Assembly (NCBI GenBank): GCA_946553045.1
Contig: CAMNRO010000007.1
Coordinates: forward strand, 1-64,000
Origin: an uncultured Porphyromonadaceae bacterium
GTDB taxonomy: Bacteria; Bacteroidota; Bacteroidia; Bacteroidales; Muribaculaceae
DNA: 64,000 nt
Direction of reading: 5' to 3'
Positions 30,402 to 40,132 of the stretch are shown piece by piece; within the stretch, counting starts at the first letter, position 1, and every line of letters begins with the position of its first letter. Below the pieces are notes generated by a model. That model ran no database searches, had not been told where the DNA came from, and was given only the letters and a program-made list of their open reading frames with translations. A program made the position numbers and the translations under genes.

Positions 30402-31321
30402 CAATTGTAAAAAATCTCCTCCGCTCGGCGGCCGCAGTGCTGCTACTGTCGCTATCGGGCTTCTGCGCTTCGGCGCAGGAGCTTCTTTGCACTGTCGAGG
30501 TCAATTCCGACCAGGTGAACGGCACCTACAAGCAGGTGTTCGAAACACTTCAGCAGGCCATGAGCGAATATCTGAACACCACGGTGTTCACCAACACTCA
30601 GATTGCCACAAACGAGAAAATCGAATGCCGTCTTTTCCTTACGGTAAAGGAATATGCCGACGATATTGTGAAAGGCGACCTGCAGGTGCAGTCGCTGCGC
30701 CCGGTCTACAACAGCAGCTATACGACGACTCTTATCAACTTCAAGGACACCAAGATAGAGTTCACTTACCGTGAAGGCGAGCCGCTTGTCTACTCTGTCA
30801 ACAACATGGAAAGCCAGCTCACGGCCATTCTCAATTTCTATGCCTTCCTTATCCTTGCCGTTGATTTCGACTCGTTTTCGCCCAAGGGCGGCGAGCCCTA
30901 TTTCGAGCGTCTGAAGCAGATTGTGCAGATGGCGCAGTCGTCGGGCGAGACCGGCTGGAAGGCGTTCGAGGACACCAAGAACCGCAGTGCCGTGCTCTCG
31001 GCCTTTACCGACGCTCCGGCCTCGGTAATCCGCGACCTCCTGTATCAGTATCACCGCCAGGGTCTCGACATAATGTCGACCTCGGTAGACAAAGGCCGCG
31101 CGGCCGTGACCGAATCGCTCGAAGCCGTCAGTAAGATATATTCGGCCGCGCCGATGTCGGTGGCACTGTCCATGTTCAAGGACGCCAAACTCGATGAGCT
31201 TGTCAATATCTACTCCAAGGCCCCCCAGCGCGAGCGCGAGGCCGTCTACAAGCTTCTCGAGCCGATTTATCCTACGGAAAACCAGCGGCTTGAGGAAATA
31301 AAGAAAGGAGCTGAAAAATGA
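30398..31321 (+). CDS. DUF4835 family protein (PorD-like)
   Basis: 307 residues with a signal peptide (about 1-26, ending CASAQE), so periplasmic or outer-membrane associated. Family features include CTVEVNSDQVNG at the mature N-terminus, ECRLFLTVKEY and FYAFLILAVDFDSFSPKGG. In Porphyromonas the DUF4835 protein PorD is linked to type IX secretion. Here no other Por or Gld genes are visible and the setting is coaBC-DUF4835-recN, so a general envelope role is equally possible. Start and stop overlap both neighbours by 4 bp, indicating translational coupling. Confidence 0.82.
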   Translation: MTIVKNLLRSAAAVLLLSLSGFCASAQELLCTVEVNSDQVNGTYKQVFETLQQAMSEYLNTTVFTNTQIATNEKIECRLFLTVKEYADDIVKGDLQVQSLRPVYNSSYTTTLINFKDTKIEFTYREGEPLVYSVNNMESQLTAILNFYAFLILAVDFDSFSPKGGEPYFERLKQIVQMAQSSGETGWKAFEDTKNRSAVLSAFTDAPASVIRDLLYQYHRQGLDIMSTSVDKGRAAVTESLEAVSKIYSAAPMSVALSMFKDAKLDELVNIYSKAPQREREAVYKLLEPIYPTENQRLEEIKKGAEK

Positions 31322-33012
31322 TTAAAAGTCTTCTGATATCCAACTATGCCCTGATAAGCGGCATGGAGATTGAATTCGACCCCGGATTCAACATCATCAC
31401 CGGCGAGACCGGTGCGGGCAAGTCGATTATTCTCGGTGCCTTGGGGCTGCTTCTGGGCGAGCGCGCCGATATGCGTGTGGTGCGCGATGCTGCCCGAAAG
31501 TCTGTGATAGAAGCCGTTTTCGGTATCGGCGATGCTCCCGGTGTCGGCAGTATGCTTTCCGAACTGGGATTCGACAGCGTCGACGGCGACTGCATACTGC
31601 GCCGCGAGCTTCTGCCCGGAGGCCGTTCCCGCGCTTTCGTCAACGATTCGCCGGTCACGCTGCCCGTGTTGCGGCAGATTGCCGTGCGCCTTATCGACAT
31701 ACACTCGCAGCATCAGAATCTTCTGCTGGCCTCGCCCGACTATCAGCTCGAAATACTCGATAATCTTGCCGAGACAAACGAACTGCTCGAGACCTACCGC
31801 AGTGCTTACGCCGTATATCGCCGGAGTCTAAAACAGTACACCGAGACCCGCGACATGATACGCCGCAACCGCGACGACGCCGATTATATCGCATTTCAGT
31901 ATAACGAACTGGAGGCCATGGACCTGCAGCCGGGCGAGCACGAGGCCCTCGAGCACGAGCGCGAGACTCTTTCGAATCTCGACGAACTTCTCGAGCAGAT
32001 AGACCGAGCCCTGACACCGCTGTCGGGCGAGCCGGAGAACGTGCAGACGGCGCTCGACGAGGCTGTTTCGGCTGTAGAAAGTCTTGCAATCAATCTTGCC
32101 GACGAAGACGATGCCGAAGAGCCCGAAGTCGACTTCCACAATCTGTCGGAACGCCTCGAATCGGCGCGTATAGAACTGTCGGACATAGCCGATACGCTAA
32201 TGAACTACCGCGAGTCGCTCAATGCCGACCCCGGTCGCCTCGAAGAGGTGGAAGAGCGTCTGAGCCAGCTCTATTCGCTTGAAACGAAGCACCATGTGGC
32301 CAACGCCGACGAGCTTATCGGGATTCGCGACCGTCTCTCCAGCCAGCTTGCCACTCTTGAGGACGGCGACCGCGTGCTCGCCCGCCTCGAAGCCGAGGCA
32401 AAACGGGCCAAAAAGGCTGCCATTACCCTTGCGAGCGAACTGAGCGAGCGGCGCACTGCCGCGGCCGCTGTTTTCGCGCGTCAGCTCCGCGAGGCCGCCT
32501 CGCCTCTTGGTATGCCTAATCTGCGCTGCGACATATCCTTTACGCGTGGCAAACTCGGTGTCGACGGTTTCGACCAGGTGCAATATCTTTTCGCCTTCAA
32601 CAAAAACCAGGCGCTGATGCCGCTTGGCGGAGCTGCTTCGGGCGGCGAAATTTCGCGTCTTGTGCTGACTGTGCGTGCCATTCTTGCCGAGCGCATGCAT
32701 CTGCCTTCGATAATCTTCGATGAGGTCGATACGGGCGTGTCGGGCGATGTCGCCACCCGAATGGCCGCCATGATGGCCGAGATGAGCCGTTCGCTGCAGG
32801 TGATATGCATTACGCACCTGCCGGGAGTAGCCGCGATGGGCCGCGTGCATTTCAAGGTCTATAAGGAAGACGATGAAAACAGCACCACAACGCGCATACG
32901 GCGCCTCGACGAGGCCGGACGCCAGGCCGAGCTTGCCCTTATGCTCAGCGGCAATCCCGAAGACGAGACCGCACTGGCAACCGCACGCACACTGCTCGCT
33001 AAAAAATTATGA
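31318..33012 (+). CDS. recN: DNA repair protein RecN
   Basis: 564-residue SMC-like ATPase for double-strand-break repair. Walker A is GETGAGKS (residues 31-38). A long central coiled coil (about 160-370) contains the EEVEERLSQLYSLETKH hinge-side segment. The ABC signature lies in GGAASGGEISRLVL, and Walker B/D-loop in SIIFDEVDTGVSG. Length and order match the family. The final codon and TGA stop lie within the first unit of the 7-bp repeats that fill the next gap. Confidence 0.95.
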   Translation: MIKSLLISNYALISGMEIEFDPGFNIITGETGAGKSIILGALGLLLGERADMRVVRDAARKSVIEAVFGIGDAPGVGSMLSELGFDSVDGDCILRRELLPGGRSRAFVNDSPVTLPVLRQIAVRLIDIHSQHQNLLLASPDYQLEILDNLAETNELLETYRSAYAVYRRSLKQYTETRDMIRRNRDDADYIAFQYNELEAMDLQPGEHEALEHERETLSNLDELLEQIDRALTPLSGEPENVQTALDEAVSAVESLAINLADEDDAEEPEVDFHNLSERLESARIELSDIADTLMNYRESLNADPGRLEEVEERLSQLYSLETKHHVANADELIGIRDRLSSQLATLEDGDRVLARLEAEAKRAKKAAITLASELSERRTAAAAVFARQLREAASPLGMPNLRCDISFTRGKLGVDGFDQVQYLFAFNKNQALMPLGGAASGGEISRLVLTVRAILAERMHLPSIIFDEVDTGVSGDVATRMAAMMAEMSRSLQVICITHLPGVAAMGRVHFKVYKEDDENSTTTRIRRLDEAGRQAELALMLSGNPEDETALATARTLLAKKL

Positions 33013-33129
33013 ATTAAGAATTATGAATTGATAGTTCGTATCCTCTTATTACTTAATCCTTAATTTCTCTCTCCTTCTTCCTTATTACTTAACACTTATT
33101 ACTTAACATTTAACACTCATTACTCAGAT
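33007..33129. repeat. long block of 7-bp-period intergenic repeats
   Basis: Four units of the type TTATGAA at 33007-33034 and seven units alternating CTTATTA and CTTAACA at 33081-33129, all in strict 7-base register, with degenerate units between. The block fills the recN to rRNA-methyltransferase gap and touches both genes. Confidence 0.75.
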
Positions 33130-33133
33130 TAAA

Positions 33134-33889
33134 GTGGAATCAAGCGATTATATATTTGGAATCCATTCGGCCATTGAAGCTATCGAATCAGGCCGGACGA
33201 TAGATAAACTGTTGGTAAAGAAAGACCTGAACGGCGAACTCGCCCAGCGTCTGCTCAAACTTGCCAAAGCTAATCTTATACCGGTGCAGCGTGTGCCGGT
33301 CGAAAAACTCAACCGCATTACCCGCAAGAACCATCAGGGTGTGGTGGCATTCCTCAGTGCCATTGAATACTGCAAGCTGCACGACATCGTGCCCACGATG
33401 TTCGAGGACGGACTTCTGCCCTTTATCCTTGTGCTCGACGGCATTACCGACGTGCGCAATTTCGGCGCCATGGCCCGCACGGCAGAGTGCTGCGGCGTGA
33501 ATGCCATCGTCATTCCCACCCGCGGCAGCGTGAGCGTCGGCGCCGATGCCGTGAAGACCTCGGCCGGAGCCTTGCTCCATATCCCCGTATGCCGCGAAAA
33601 TTCGCTTGCCGATGCCGTCCGCTTTCTCAAGGACAGCGGCTGCCAGATTGTATGTGCCACAGAAAAAGCCTCTCAGAACTATACGCTCGGCGACTATACC
33701 ACGCCGGTGGCGCTGGTGATGGGCGCCGAGGACGTCGGCATTTCTCCCGAAGTGCTCCGGCTGGCCGATACCCGCAGTGCCATACCTATGTTCGGCAAAA
33801 TCGGTTCGCTGAATGTAGGCGTCGCAGCCGGTGTGATGATGTACGAGGTCGTGCGTCAGCGTCTTGCCGACAATCTCGAAATTATCTGA
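33134..33889 (+). CDS. rlmB: 23S rRNA 2'-O-methyltransferase, TrmH/SpoU family (RlmB-like)
   Basis: 251 residues. An N-terminal substrate-binding domain (YIFGIHSAIEAIESG) precedes a SpoU methyltransferase domain with the trefoil-knot motifs LDGITDVRNFGAMARTAEC, VALVMGAEDVGIS and GSLNVGVAAGVMMYE. It most resembles RlmB, which methylates the ribose of a guanosine in 23S rRNA, though a tRNA target cannot be excluded. The start is GTG at 33134; no ATG precedes the homologous region. Translation begins only 4 nt after the repeat block. Confidence 0.88.
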   Translation: MESSDYIFGIHSAIEAIESGRTIDKLLVKKDLNGELAQRLLKLAKANLIPVQRVPVEKLNRITRKNHQGVVAFLSAIEYCKLHDIVPTMFEDGLLPFILVLDGITDVRNFGAMARTAECCGVNAIVIPTRGSVSVGADAVKTSAGALLHIPVCRENSLADAVRFLKDSGCQIVCATEKASQNYTLGDYTTPVALVMGAEDVGISPEVLRLADTRSAIPMFGKIGSLNVGVAAGVMMYEVVRQRLADNLEII

Positions 33890-33972
33890 GATATAATGAA
33901 TAGTAGGCTTTCGAAATATACTTTTGCAAGTCTTGCTGTTATTTGGCTCCTATAGTATTGGCGAATTTTCAT

Positions 33973-33980
33973 TATATTTG
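33973..33980 (+). promoter_or_regulatory. -7 box of the ABC-F gene
   Basis: TATATTTG 20 nt ahead of the start at 34001. A second candidate, TACTTTTG, lies at 33919-33926. Confidence 0.5.
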
Positions 33981-34000
33981 CAGATTGAAACTGATAGTAA

Positions 34001-35965
34001 ATGATATCTGTCAATAACCTTTCTGTCGAGTTCAGCGCGAAGGCGCTGTTCGACAATATCAACTATGTAATCAATCCTAAGGATAAGATAGCTCTCGTCG
34101 GGAAGAACGGTGCGGGCAAGAGCACCATGCTCAAGATTATTGCCGGGCTGCAGAAGCCGACGTCGGGCAATGTTGTTGTGCCAGATGGTGTTACGGTCGG
34201 CTATCTTCCACAGCAGATGGTGCTTGCCGACAATACGACTGTGCTCGACGAAGTCCGCAAGGTCTATGCCCATCTTGAAGAGATGCACCGCCGCCTCGAC
34301 ACTCTGGCCGAGGAGGCTCAGAGCCGCACGGATTATGAGTCGGACGAATACCAGAAACTGATAGAGAACATATCGTCGCTCACAGAATACCTGGCAATCG
34401 CCGACAGCGACAACATTGAGGCCGAGATGGAAAAGACTCTTATCGGCCTCGGCTTCGAGCGCAGCGATTTCGCTCGCCCTACGTCGGAGTTCAGCGGCGG
34501 CTGGCGCATGCGTATAGAACTTGCAAAGATACTTCTGCAACGTCCCGATGTGCTGCTGCTCGACGAACCGACCAACCACCTCGACATAGAGTCGATACAG
34601 TGGCTCGAGAGCTTCCTCATCACCAAAGCCAAGGCTGTAGTGCTGGTGAGCCACGACCGTGCGTTTCTCGACAATGTGACGAACAGGACCATAGAAATCA
34701 ATCTCGGCAAAATCTACGACTATGCCGTGAACTACTCTAAGTTCGTTGTGCTTCGCGACGAACGCATAGAGCAGCAGATGCGAGCCTATCGCAACCAGCA
34801 GAAGCAGATTGCTGACACAGAGGAATTCATAGAGCGTTTCCGCTACAAGGCAACCAAATCTGTTCAGGTGCAGAGCCGAATCAAGCAGCTTGCCAAAATC
34901 GAGCGTATAGAGGTGGACGAGGTCGATAATTCCCGTCTTAACCTCCGTTTCCCGCCGGCCCCGCGCTCAGGCGATTTTCCTCTCATTATCGAGGAGGTCG
35001 GCAAGGCCTACGGCGACCATCAGGTCTTTGACCACGCCACATTCACACTTCGCCGTGGCGAGAAGGTGGCTTTTGTCGGAAAGAACGGCCAGGGAAAATC
35101 CACTCTCGTCAAATGTATCATGGGCGAGATTCCTTTCACAGGCTCCCTCAGGGTCGGTCATAATGTGAAAATAGGCTATTTTGCCCAGAATCAGGCTCAG
35201 TTGCTCGACGGCGAACTGACAGTGTTCGATACTATCGACCATGTTGCCGTCGGAGATATCCGCACCAAAATACGCGATATACTCGGCGCTTTCATGTTTG
35301 GCGGCGAGGCCTCCGACAAGAAGGTAAAAGTGCTGTCGGGAGGCGAGAAGACACGTCTGGCAATGATAAAGCTGCTTCTCGAGCCCGTCAATCTGCTCAT
35401 ACTCGACGAACCGACCAATCACCTCGACATGAAGACGAAGGATATCCTCAAGCAGGCAATCCGCGATTTCGACGGCACGGTGATTGTGGTGAGCCACGAC
35501 CGCGAATTTCTCGACGGGCTTGTGGAGAAGGTATATGAATTCGGCGGAGGCAAGGTGACCGAGTGTCTCGGCGGTATCTACGAATTCCTCGAAAAGAAAC
35601 GCATAGCCTCTCTTTCGGAGCTTGAACTCAAGCAGAAGCCTGAGCCGCAGCCTGAAAAAGGCCCGAAAAATGTTTCGAAACAGCCGGAAACTCCGGCGCA
35701 GTCAGCTCCGGCGCCTAAACTAAGCTATGCCGAGCAGCGTGAGCGCGAAAAAACTCTGAAAAGGGCCGCCAAAAAGGTGGAAGAGGCCGAGAAAACAGTC
35801 GAAAAGCGCGAGGCCGATATTGCCGAGATAGAGGCAAAGATAGCGGCCGGCGACCTCGACGACGATATATACACCCGCCATGCCGCCGCTGTCAAGGAAC
35901 TTGAGAATGCCATGAGCATGTGGGAACTCGCACAGATGGAATATGATGAACTTAAACAACAATAA
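34001..35965 (+). CDS. ABC-F family ATPase (ribosome-associated)
   Basis: 654 residues with two ABC domains and no membrane segment. Walker A motifs are GKNGAGKST (about 37) and GKNGQGKST (about 365). Signatures are FSGGWRMRI and LSGGEKTRL, with LLDEPTNHLDIES and LILDEPTNHLDMKT as Walker B. A charged linker joins the domains (about 245-310). The C-terminal 110 residues form a Pro-rich stretch and a coiled coil (KKVEEAEKTVEKREADI). This is the YdiF/Uup-type layout; ABC-F proteins act on translating ribosomes or confer antibiotic protection. Nothing here points to resistance. Confidence 0.92.
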   Translation: MISVNNLSVEFSAKALFDNINYVINPKDKIALVGKNGAGKSTMLKIIAGLQKPTSGNVVVPDGVTVGYLPQQMVLADNTTVLDEVRKVYAHLEEMHRRLDTLAEEAQSRTDYESDEYQKLIENISSLTEYLAIADSDNIEAEMEKTLIGLGFERSDFARPTSEFSGGWRMRIELAKILLQRPDVLLLDEPTNHLDIESIQWLESFLITKAKAVVLVSHDRAFLDNVTNRTIEINLGKIYDYAVNYSKFVVLRDERIEQQMRAYRNQQKQIADTEEFIERFRYKATKSVQVQSRIKQLAKIERIEVDEVDNSRLNLRFPPAPRSGDFPLIIEEVGKAYGDHQVFDHATFTLRRGEKVAFVGKNGQGKSTLVKCIMGEIPFTGSLRVGHNVKIGYFAQNQAQLLDGELTVFDTIDHVAVGDIRTKIRDILGAFMFGGEASDKKVKVLSGGEKTRLAMIKLLLEPVNLLILDEPTNHLDMKTKDILKQAIRDFDGTVIVVSHDREFLDGLVEKVYEFGGGKVTECLGGIYEFLEKKRIASLSELELKQKPEPQPEKGPKNVSKQPETPAQSAPAPKLSYAEQREREKTLKRAAKKVEEAEKTVEKREADIAEIEAKIAAGDLDDDIYTRHAAAVKELENAMSMWELAQMEYDELKQQ

Positions 35966-35984
35966 ACCAATATATTTAGTTACA

Positions 35985-38006
35985 ATGCGCAGCAAAACTT
36001 ATCTTATTATTGGCGCTATGCTCGCTGCCGGTCTTGCTACCGGTTCGTGTAACCGCCAGCAGGCGCCCAAGGGTATCGACGCCAGTCATCTCGACACCAG
36101 CGTGAAGCCGGGAGACGATTTCTATGACTATGCATGCGGCGGTTGGATGAAAGCCAATCCCCTCAAGCCTGAATATTCGCGCTTCGGAACTTTCGACCAG
36201 CTTGGCGAGAACAACCGCGAGCAGGTCCGCGAACTCGTGCTCGGTCTCGACCGCAATACAGCCGAGAAGGGCTCCAACGCTCAGAAAATCGCCGACCTCT
36301 ATGCCATGGGCATGGACAGCGTGCGTCTCAACGAGCAGGGTATAGAGCCCCTCAAGGCCGACCTCGAAGTAATTGCAGCCACTCCCCGCGAGAAAATCGT
36401 TGAGCTCATGGCTACAATGCCCGGCCTCGATGTTTTCTTCGGAACAGGCGTTATGGCCGACCTCAAGAACTCAGACATCAACACCATGTACTGGGGCCAG
36501 GGCGGTCTCGGCCTCGGCGACCGCGACTATTACACCGACCAGACAGAGCGTGCCGAGAGCGTGCGTGCCGCTTACCGCACATATCTCAACACCATAGCCG
36601 CTCTCATCGGCTATGATGAAGCCCGCGCCAACGAGTTTGCCGACAATGTAATGGCTATCGAAACCGAACTTGCTGGCAAGCAGATGACCCGCACCGAAAT
36701 GCGCAATATCGCAGCCTGCTACAATCCCACTACCGTTGCAGAGCTTGCTGCGAAATATCCCAATGTAGACCTCAAGGGTTATTTCAAACTTCAGAACCTT
36801 GATGTCGATACCGTCGTGGTAGAGCAGCCCGTTTATTTCGCCGCTGTCGCAGATGCTCTCGCAAAACAGCCCGAACAGGTGCTCCGCGATTATATGACAG
36901 CTTCCTACGTAGGTTCTGCCGCCAACTACCTCGGTGATGACTTTATCAACGCCAACTTCGCCCTCAGCCAGGTGATGTCGGGTGTTGAAGAGCAGCAGCC
37001 CCGCTGGAAACGTGCTCTCTCTGTGCCTAACAGCATTCTTGGCGAGGCTCTCGGCCAGCTTTATGTTGAAAAATACTTCCCCGCAAGCTCCAAAGAGAAG
37101 ATGCTTACTCTGGTAGGCAACCTCCAGAAGGCTCTTGGCCAGCATATCGACAACCTTACCTGGATGAGCGACTCGACAAAGGCCCGCGCCCAGGAAAAAC
37201 TCGCTGCCTTCACTGTGAAAATCGGTTATCCCGATGAATGGCGCGACTATTCCGAGCTTACAATCGACCCCGAACTTCCCTATTGGAAGAACGTGCAGAA
37301 TGCAATCCTCTTCAATACTGCATATAACAACTCTGACTACGGCAAACCCGTAGACCGCAGCCGCTGGCACATGTCGCCCCAGACTGTCAACGCCTACTAT
37401 AACCCCACCACCAACGAAATCTGCTTCCCCGCAGGCATTCTCCAGGCTCCCTTCTTCGACCCCAATGCTGACGACGCTGTGAACTACGGCGCTATCGGCG
37501 TGGTTATCGGCCATGAAATGACTCACGGTTTCGACGACCAGGGCCGTCAGTTCGACAAGGACGGTAACTTCGAAGACTGGTGGACCGCCGCCGACGCAGA
37601 AGCGTTCAACGCTCTTGCCGACAAGCTCGTGGCTCAGTTCGACAGCATCGAAGTGGCTCCCGGCACAAAGGCTAACGGCCGTCTCACTCTTGGCGAAAAC
37701 ATTGCCGACCAGGGCGGTCTCCGCGTGGCCTATACAGCTTATCACAACGCTCTCGGCGACAATGAAGGCGAAGTAATCGACGGATTCACTCCCGACCAGC
37801 GCTTCTACCTCGCCTATTCGAATGTATGGGCTGCCAATATCCGCGATGCCGAAATCCTTTCGCGCACTACCTCTGACCCCCACTCGCTGGGCCGCTGGCG
37901 CGTGAACGCAACCTTGAAGAATATCGAACCCTTCTATACCGCTTTCGATATCACTGAAGGCCAGCCGATGTTCCTCCCCGAGGCTGAACGCGTGGTTATC
38001 TGGTAA
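35985..38006 (+). CDS. M13 family (neprilysin-type) zinc metallopeptidase, lipoprotein
   Basis: 673 residues from the ATG at 35985; the frame is open to 35943, but the signal peptide starts at the later Met. Lipobox TGSC, so membrane-anchored outside the cytoplasm. The N-terminal M13 domain begins VKPGDDFYDYACGGWM. The catalytic C-terminal domain has the zinc motif HEMTHGFDDQG near residue 510 and ENIADQGG with the third ligand, plus PHSLGRWRVN near the end. It cleaves peptides; the physiological substrate is unknown. It lies 19 bp after the ABC-F gene and upstream of a lipoprotein and pepT. Confidence 0.94.
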   Translation: MRSKTYLIIGAMLAAGLATGSCNRQQAPKGIDASHLDTSVKPGDDFYDYACGGWMKANPLKPEYSRFGTFDQLGENNREQVRELVLGLDRNTAEKGSNAQKIADLYAMGMDSVRLNEQGIEPLKADLEVIAATPREKIVELMATMPGLDVFFGTGVMADLKNSDINTMYWGQGGLGLGDRDYYTDQTERAESVRAAYRTYLNTIAALIGYDEARANEFADNVMAIETELAGKQMTRTEMRNIAACYNPTTVAELAAKYPNVDLKGYFKLQNLDVDTVVVEQPVYFAAVADALAKQPEQVLRDYMTASYVGSAANYLGDDFINANFALSQVMSGVEEQQPRWKRALSVPNSILGEALGQLYVEKYFPASSKEKMLTLVGNLQKALGQHIDNLTWMSDSTKARAQEKLAAFTVKIGYPDEWRDYSELTIDPELPYWKNVQNAILFNTAYNNSDYGKPVDRSRWHMSPQTVNAYYNPTTNEICFPAGILQAPFFDPNADDAVNYGAIGVVIGHEMTHGFDDQGRQFDKDGNFEDWWTAADAEAFNALADKLVAQFDSIEVAPGTKANGRLTLGENIADQGGLRVAYTAYHNALGDNEGEVIDGFTPDQRFYLAYSNVWAANIRDAEILSRTTSDPHSLGRWRVNATLKNIEPFYTAFDITEGQPMFLPEAERVVIW

Positions 38007-38079
38007 TTTACAATTAATAATGTGAAAGGAGTTGGGACGTTTCTCTTATCCTGGCTCCTTTCCATAACTCCTCGATAGT

Positions 38080-38883
38080 ATGAAAAAAATATTTAAGAAA
38101 TGTCTTGTGGCCGGTGTCATAATCCTCGCGGCTGCCGGACTCGGCTCATGCTCCAAGAAGAGCAGCGAACCCTCGGCCCTCATTGCCCAGAGCGAGAGAA
38201 TCAGCGGTGAACTCGGCAAAATTGCCGAGGAAAGCCCGATGTACCTCGAATCGGCCGGCGCGGATTATGCCGACGGTGTGCTGAGCGTGAACATAGAATA
38301 TTCAGACCCCTATGCTGTTGTGGGCGATTATTCACAGGAACTGGTGGAATACATTGTTTCCTTATGGCTCAAGAGCCACCTCGGCGCCGACCTCGACACA
38401 ACGCTCAATACTCTTTCGACAGAGCAGGGCTCGCTCAAGATTACTCTTGTTGGCGCCGACGGTGCTTCAAAGGAATTTACCATTTCTTCGGCACGTCTGA
38501 AAAAGCTGCTTGTACTCAAACCCAGCGAACTCAATTTCTCGGCAGTGAAAGATAATGTGGCTTTGCTTATGGAGCATCGCGGTGGTCTTTATGAAGAGGA
38601 ATACAAGGCTGTAGACGATTCGTTCTGCTTTGCTACTGGTTTTGCGCAGTACACTCTGGTATTTGAGTCGGCCGCCCAGTATTCCAATCTTACGCAGGAC
38701 AGCCTTCGCGGTCGCTATCAGAAAGCTCTTAAACACCAGTATGAAGGCTACGGAGCATGTGCGCCAATTATCACCGACCTTCTCAAGTCGCTCGGCGTAG
38801 AAGGCTATCGCTTTGTCTACGAGGCTAAGAACGATGAGTCCAAGTCGCTTAAAGCGGCTCTGCCCTGGCGTATTTTTGAATAA
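38080..38883 (+). CDS. hypothetical lipoprotein
   Basis: 267 residues, not recognised. The signal peptide ends GLGSCSKK with a lipobox Cys at about 24; the mature N-terminus is basic and Ser-rich, which suggests periplasmic rather than surface location. The rest looks alpha/beta with no repeats. It sits between an M13 peptidase and the tripeptidase gene pepT (21 bp ahead of pepT), so it may be transcribed with pepT. The gap before it contains a short inverted repeat, GAAAGGAG/CTCCTTTC. Confidence 0.7.
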   Translation: MKKIFKKCLVAGVIILAAAGLGSCSKKSSEPSALIAQSERISGELGKIAEESPMYLESAGADYADGVLSVNIEYSDPYAVVGDYSQELVEYIVSLWLKSHLGADLDTTLNTLSTEQGSLKITLVGADGASKEFTISSARLKKLLVLKPSELNFSAVKDNVALLMEHRGGLYEEEYKAVDDSFCFATGFAQYTLVFESAAQYSNLTQDSLRGRYQKALKHQYEGYGACAPIITDLLKSLGVEGYRFVYEAKNDESKSLKAALPWRIFE

Positions 38884-38904
38884 TCCTGATAAAACTATAG
38901 CATA

Positions 38905-40131
38905 ATGAATATAGTAGACCGTTTCCTGAGCTATGTGAAGTTCGACACTCAGAGCGACGAACTCACCAACCTCACGCCCTCGACACCCGGCCAGATGATA
39001 TTTGCCGAGCACCTGAAAGAGGAGCTTGAGGCCATGGGTCTGTCGGAAATCAGTCTCGACGAGAATGGCTACCTCATGGCAACTCTGCCGGCCAATACGG
39101 ACGACAATGTGCCTGTCGTAGGCTTCATAGCTCACCTCGATACATCGCCCGACATGTCGGGGCGCCATGTGTCGCCGCGAATCGTGCAGTCTTACGACGG
39201 CGCCGATATCGTGCTCAACGCCGAAAAAGGCATAGTTCTTTCGCCTGCTGAATTTCCCGAGCTGCTTAACTATAAGGGCCAGGACCTGATTGTGACCGAC
39301 GGCAATACGCTTCTCGGCGCCGACGACAAAGCCGGCATAGCCGAAATTATTTCGGCAATAGACTATCTCAAGGCTCATCCCGAAATCAAGCACGGCAAAA
39401 TCCGTATAGCATTCAATCCCGACGAAGAGATTGGCCAGGGTGCCCATAAGTTCGACGTGGAGCGCTTCGGTGCCGACTGGGCCTATACGATGGACGGAGG
39501 CGAAATCGGCGAGCTCGAATACGAGAACTTCAACGCCGCTGTAGCCAGAGTGACATTCGAAGGCCGCAACGTGCACCCCGGCTATGCCAAGCACAAGATG
39601 ATAAACTCCATGCGCATCGCAAACCAGTTTGTCATTATGTTGCCCCGCTGGGAGACCCCCGAACATACCGAGGGCTACGAAGGCTTCTACCATCTTGTGT
39701 CGATGGAAGGCACAGTCGAAAAGACCGTGCTTACCTACATAATCCGCGACCACGACCGCGACCGCTTCGAGCGTCGCAAGAAAGAACTTGAGCACCTCGC
39801 CCGCAAAATCAACCACGAATTCCCCGCCTGCTGTTCTATTGAAATCAAGGACCAGTACTACAACATGCGCGAGAAAGTAGAACCGGTGATGTATATCGTC
39901 GAGATTGCCGAGGAGGCCATGCGCCGTGCCGGTATCACTCCGAAGGTACAGCCTATCCGTGGCGGTACAGACGGTGCGCAGCTCTCGTTCAAGGGTCTGC
40001 CTTGTCCCAATATATTTGCCGGCGGTCTCAATTTCCATGGCCGCTATGAGTTTGTGCCTGTTCCGTCGATGGAGAAGGCTGCAGACGTTATTGTAGAGAT
40101 TGCCCGGCTTGTAGCCGACCGTCACTGCTGA
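38905..40131 (+). CDS. pepT: peptidase T (tripeptide aminopeptidase)
   Basis: 408-residue M20B zinc aminopeptidase releasing N-terminal residues from tripeptides in the cytoplasm. Metal-binding and catalytic motifs are in order: [60 protein letters not shown] and [18 protein letters not shown]. Length is that of the family. The miaA start follows 1 nt after its stop. Confidence 0.96.
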   Translation: MNIVDRFLSYVKFDTQSDELTNLTPSTPGQMIFAEHLKEELEAMGLSEISLDENGYLMATLPANTDDNVPVVGFIAHLDTSPDMSGRHVSPRIVQSYDGADIVLNAEKGIVLSPAEFPELLNYKGQDLIVTDGNTLLGADDKAGIAEIISAIDYLKAHPEIKHGKIRIAFNPDEEIGQGAHKFDVERFGADWAYTMDGGEIGELEYENFNAAVARVTFEGRNVHPGYAKHKMINSMRIANQFVIMLPRWETPEHTEGYEGFYHLVSMEGTVEKTVLTYIIRDHDRDRFERRKKELEHLARKINHEFPACCSIEIKDQYYNMREKVEPVMYIVEIAEEAMRRAGITPKVQPIRGGTDGAQLSFKGLPCPNIFAGGLNFHGRYEFVPVPSMEKAADVIVEIARLVADRHC

Positions 40132-40132
40132 T

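Noticed and set aside
33007-33129. Possible CRISPR-like array
   Set aside because: The periodic units are 7 bases with no spacers and no cas genes nearby.
38016-38066. Inverted repeat GAAAGGAG/CTCCTTTC as terminator after the M13 peptidase
   Set aside because: Short stem, long loop and no T run; it may be a weak structure only.
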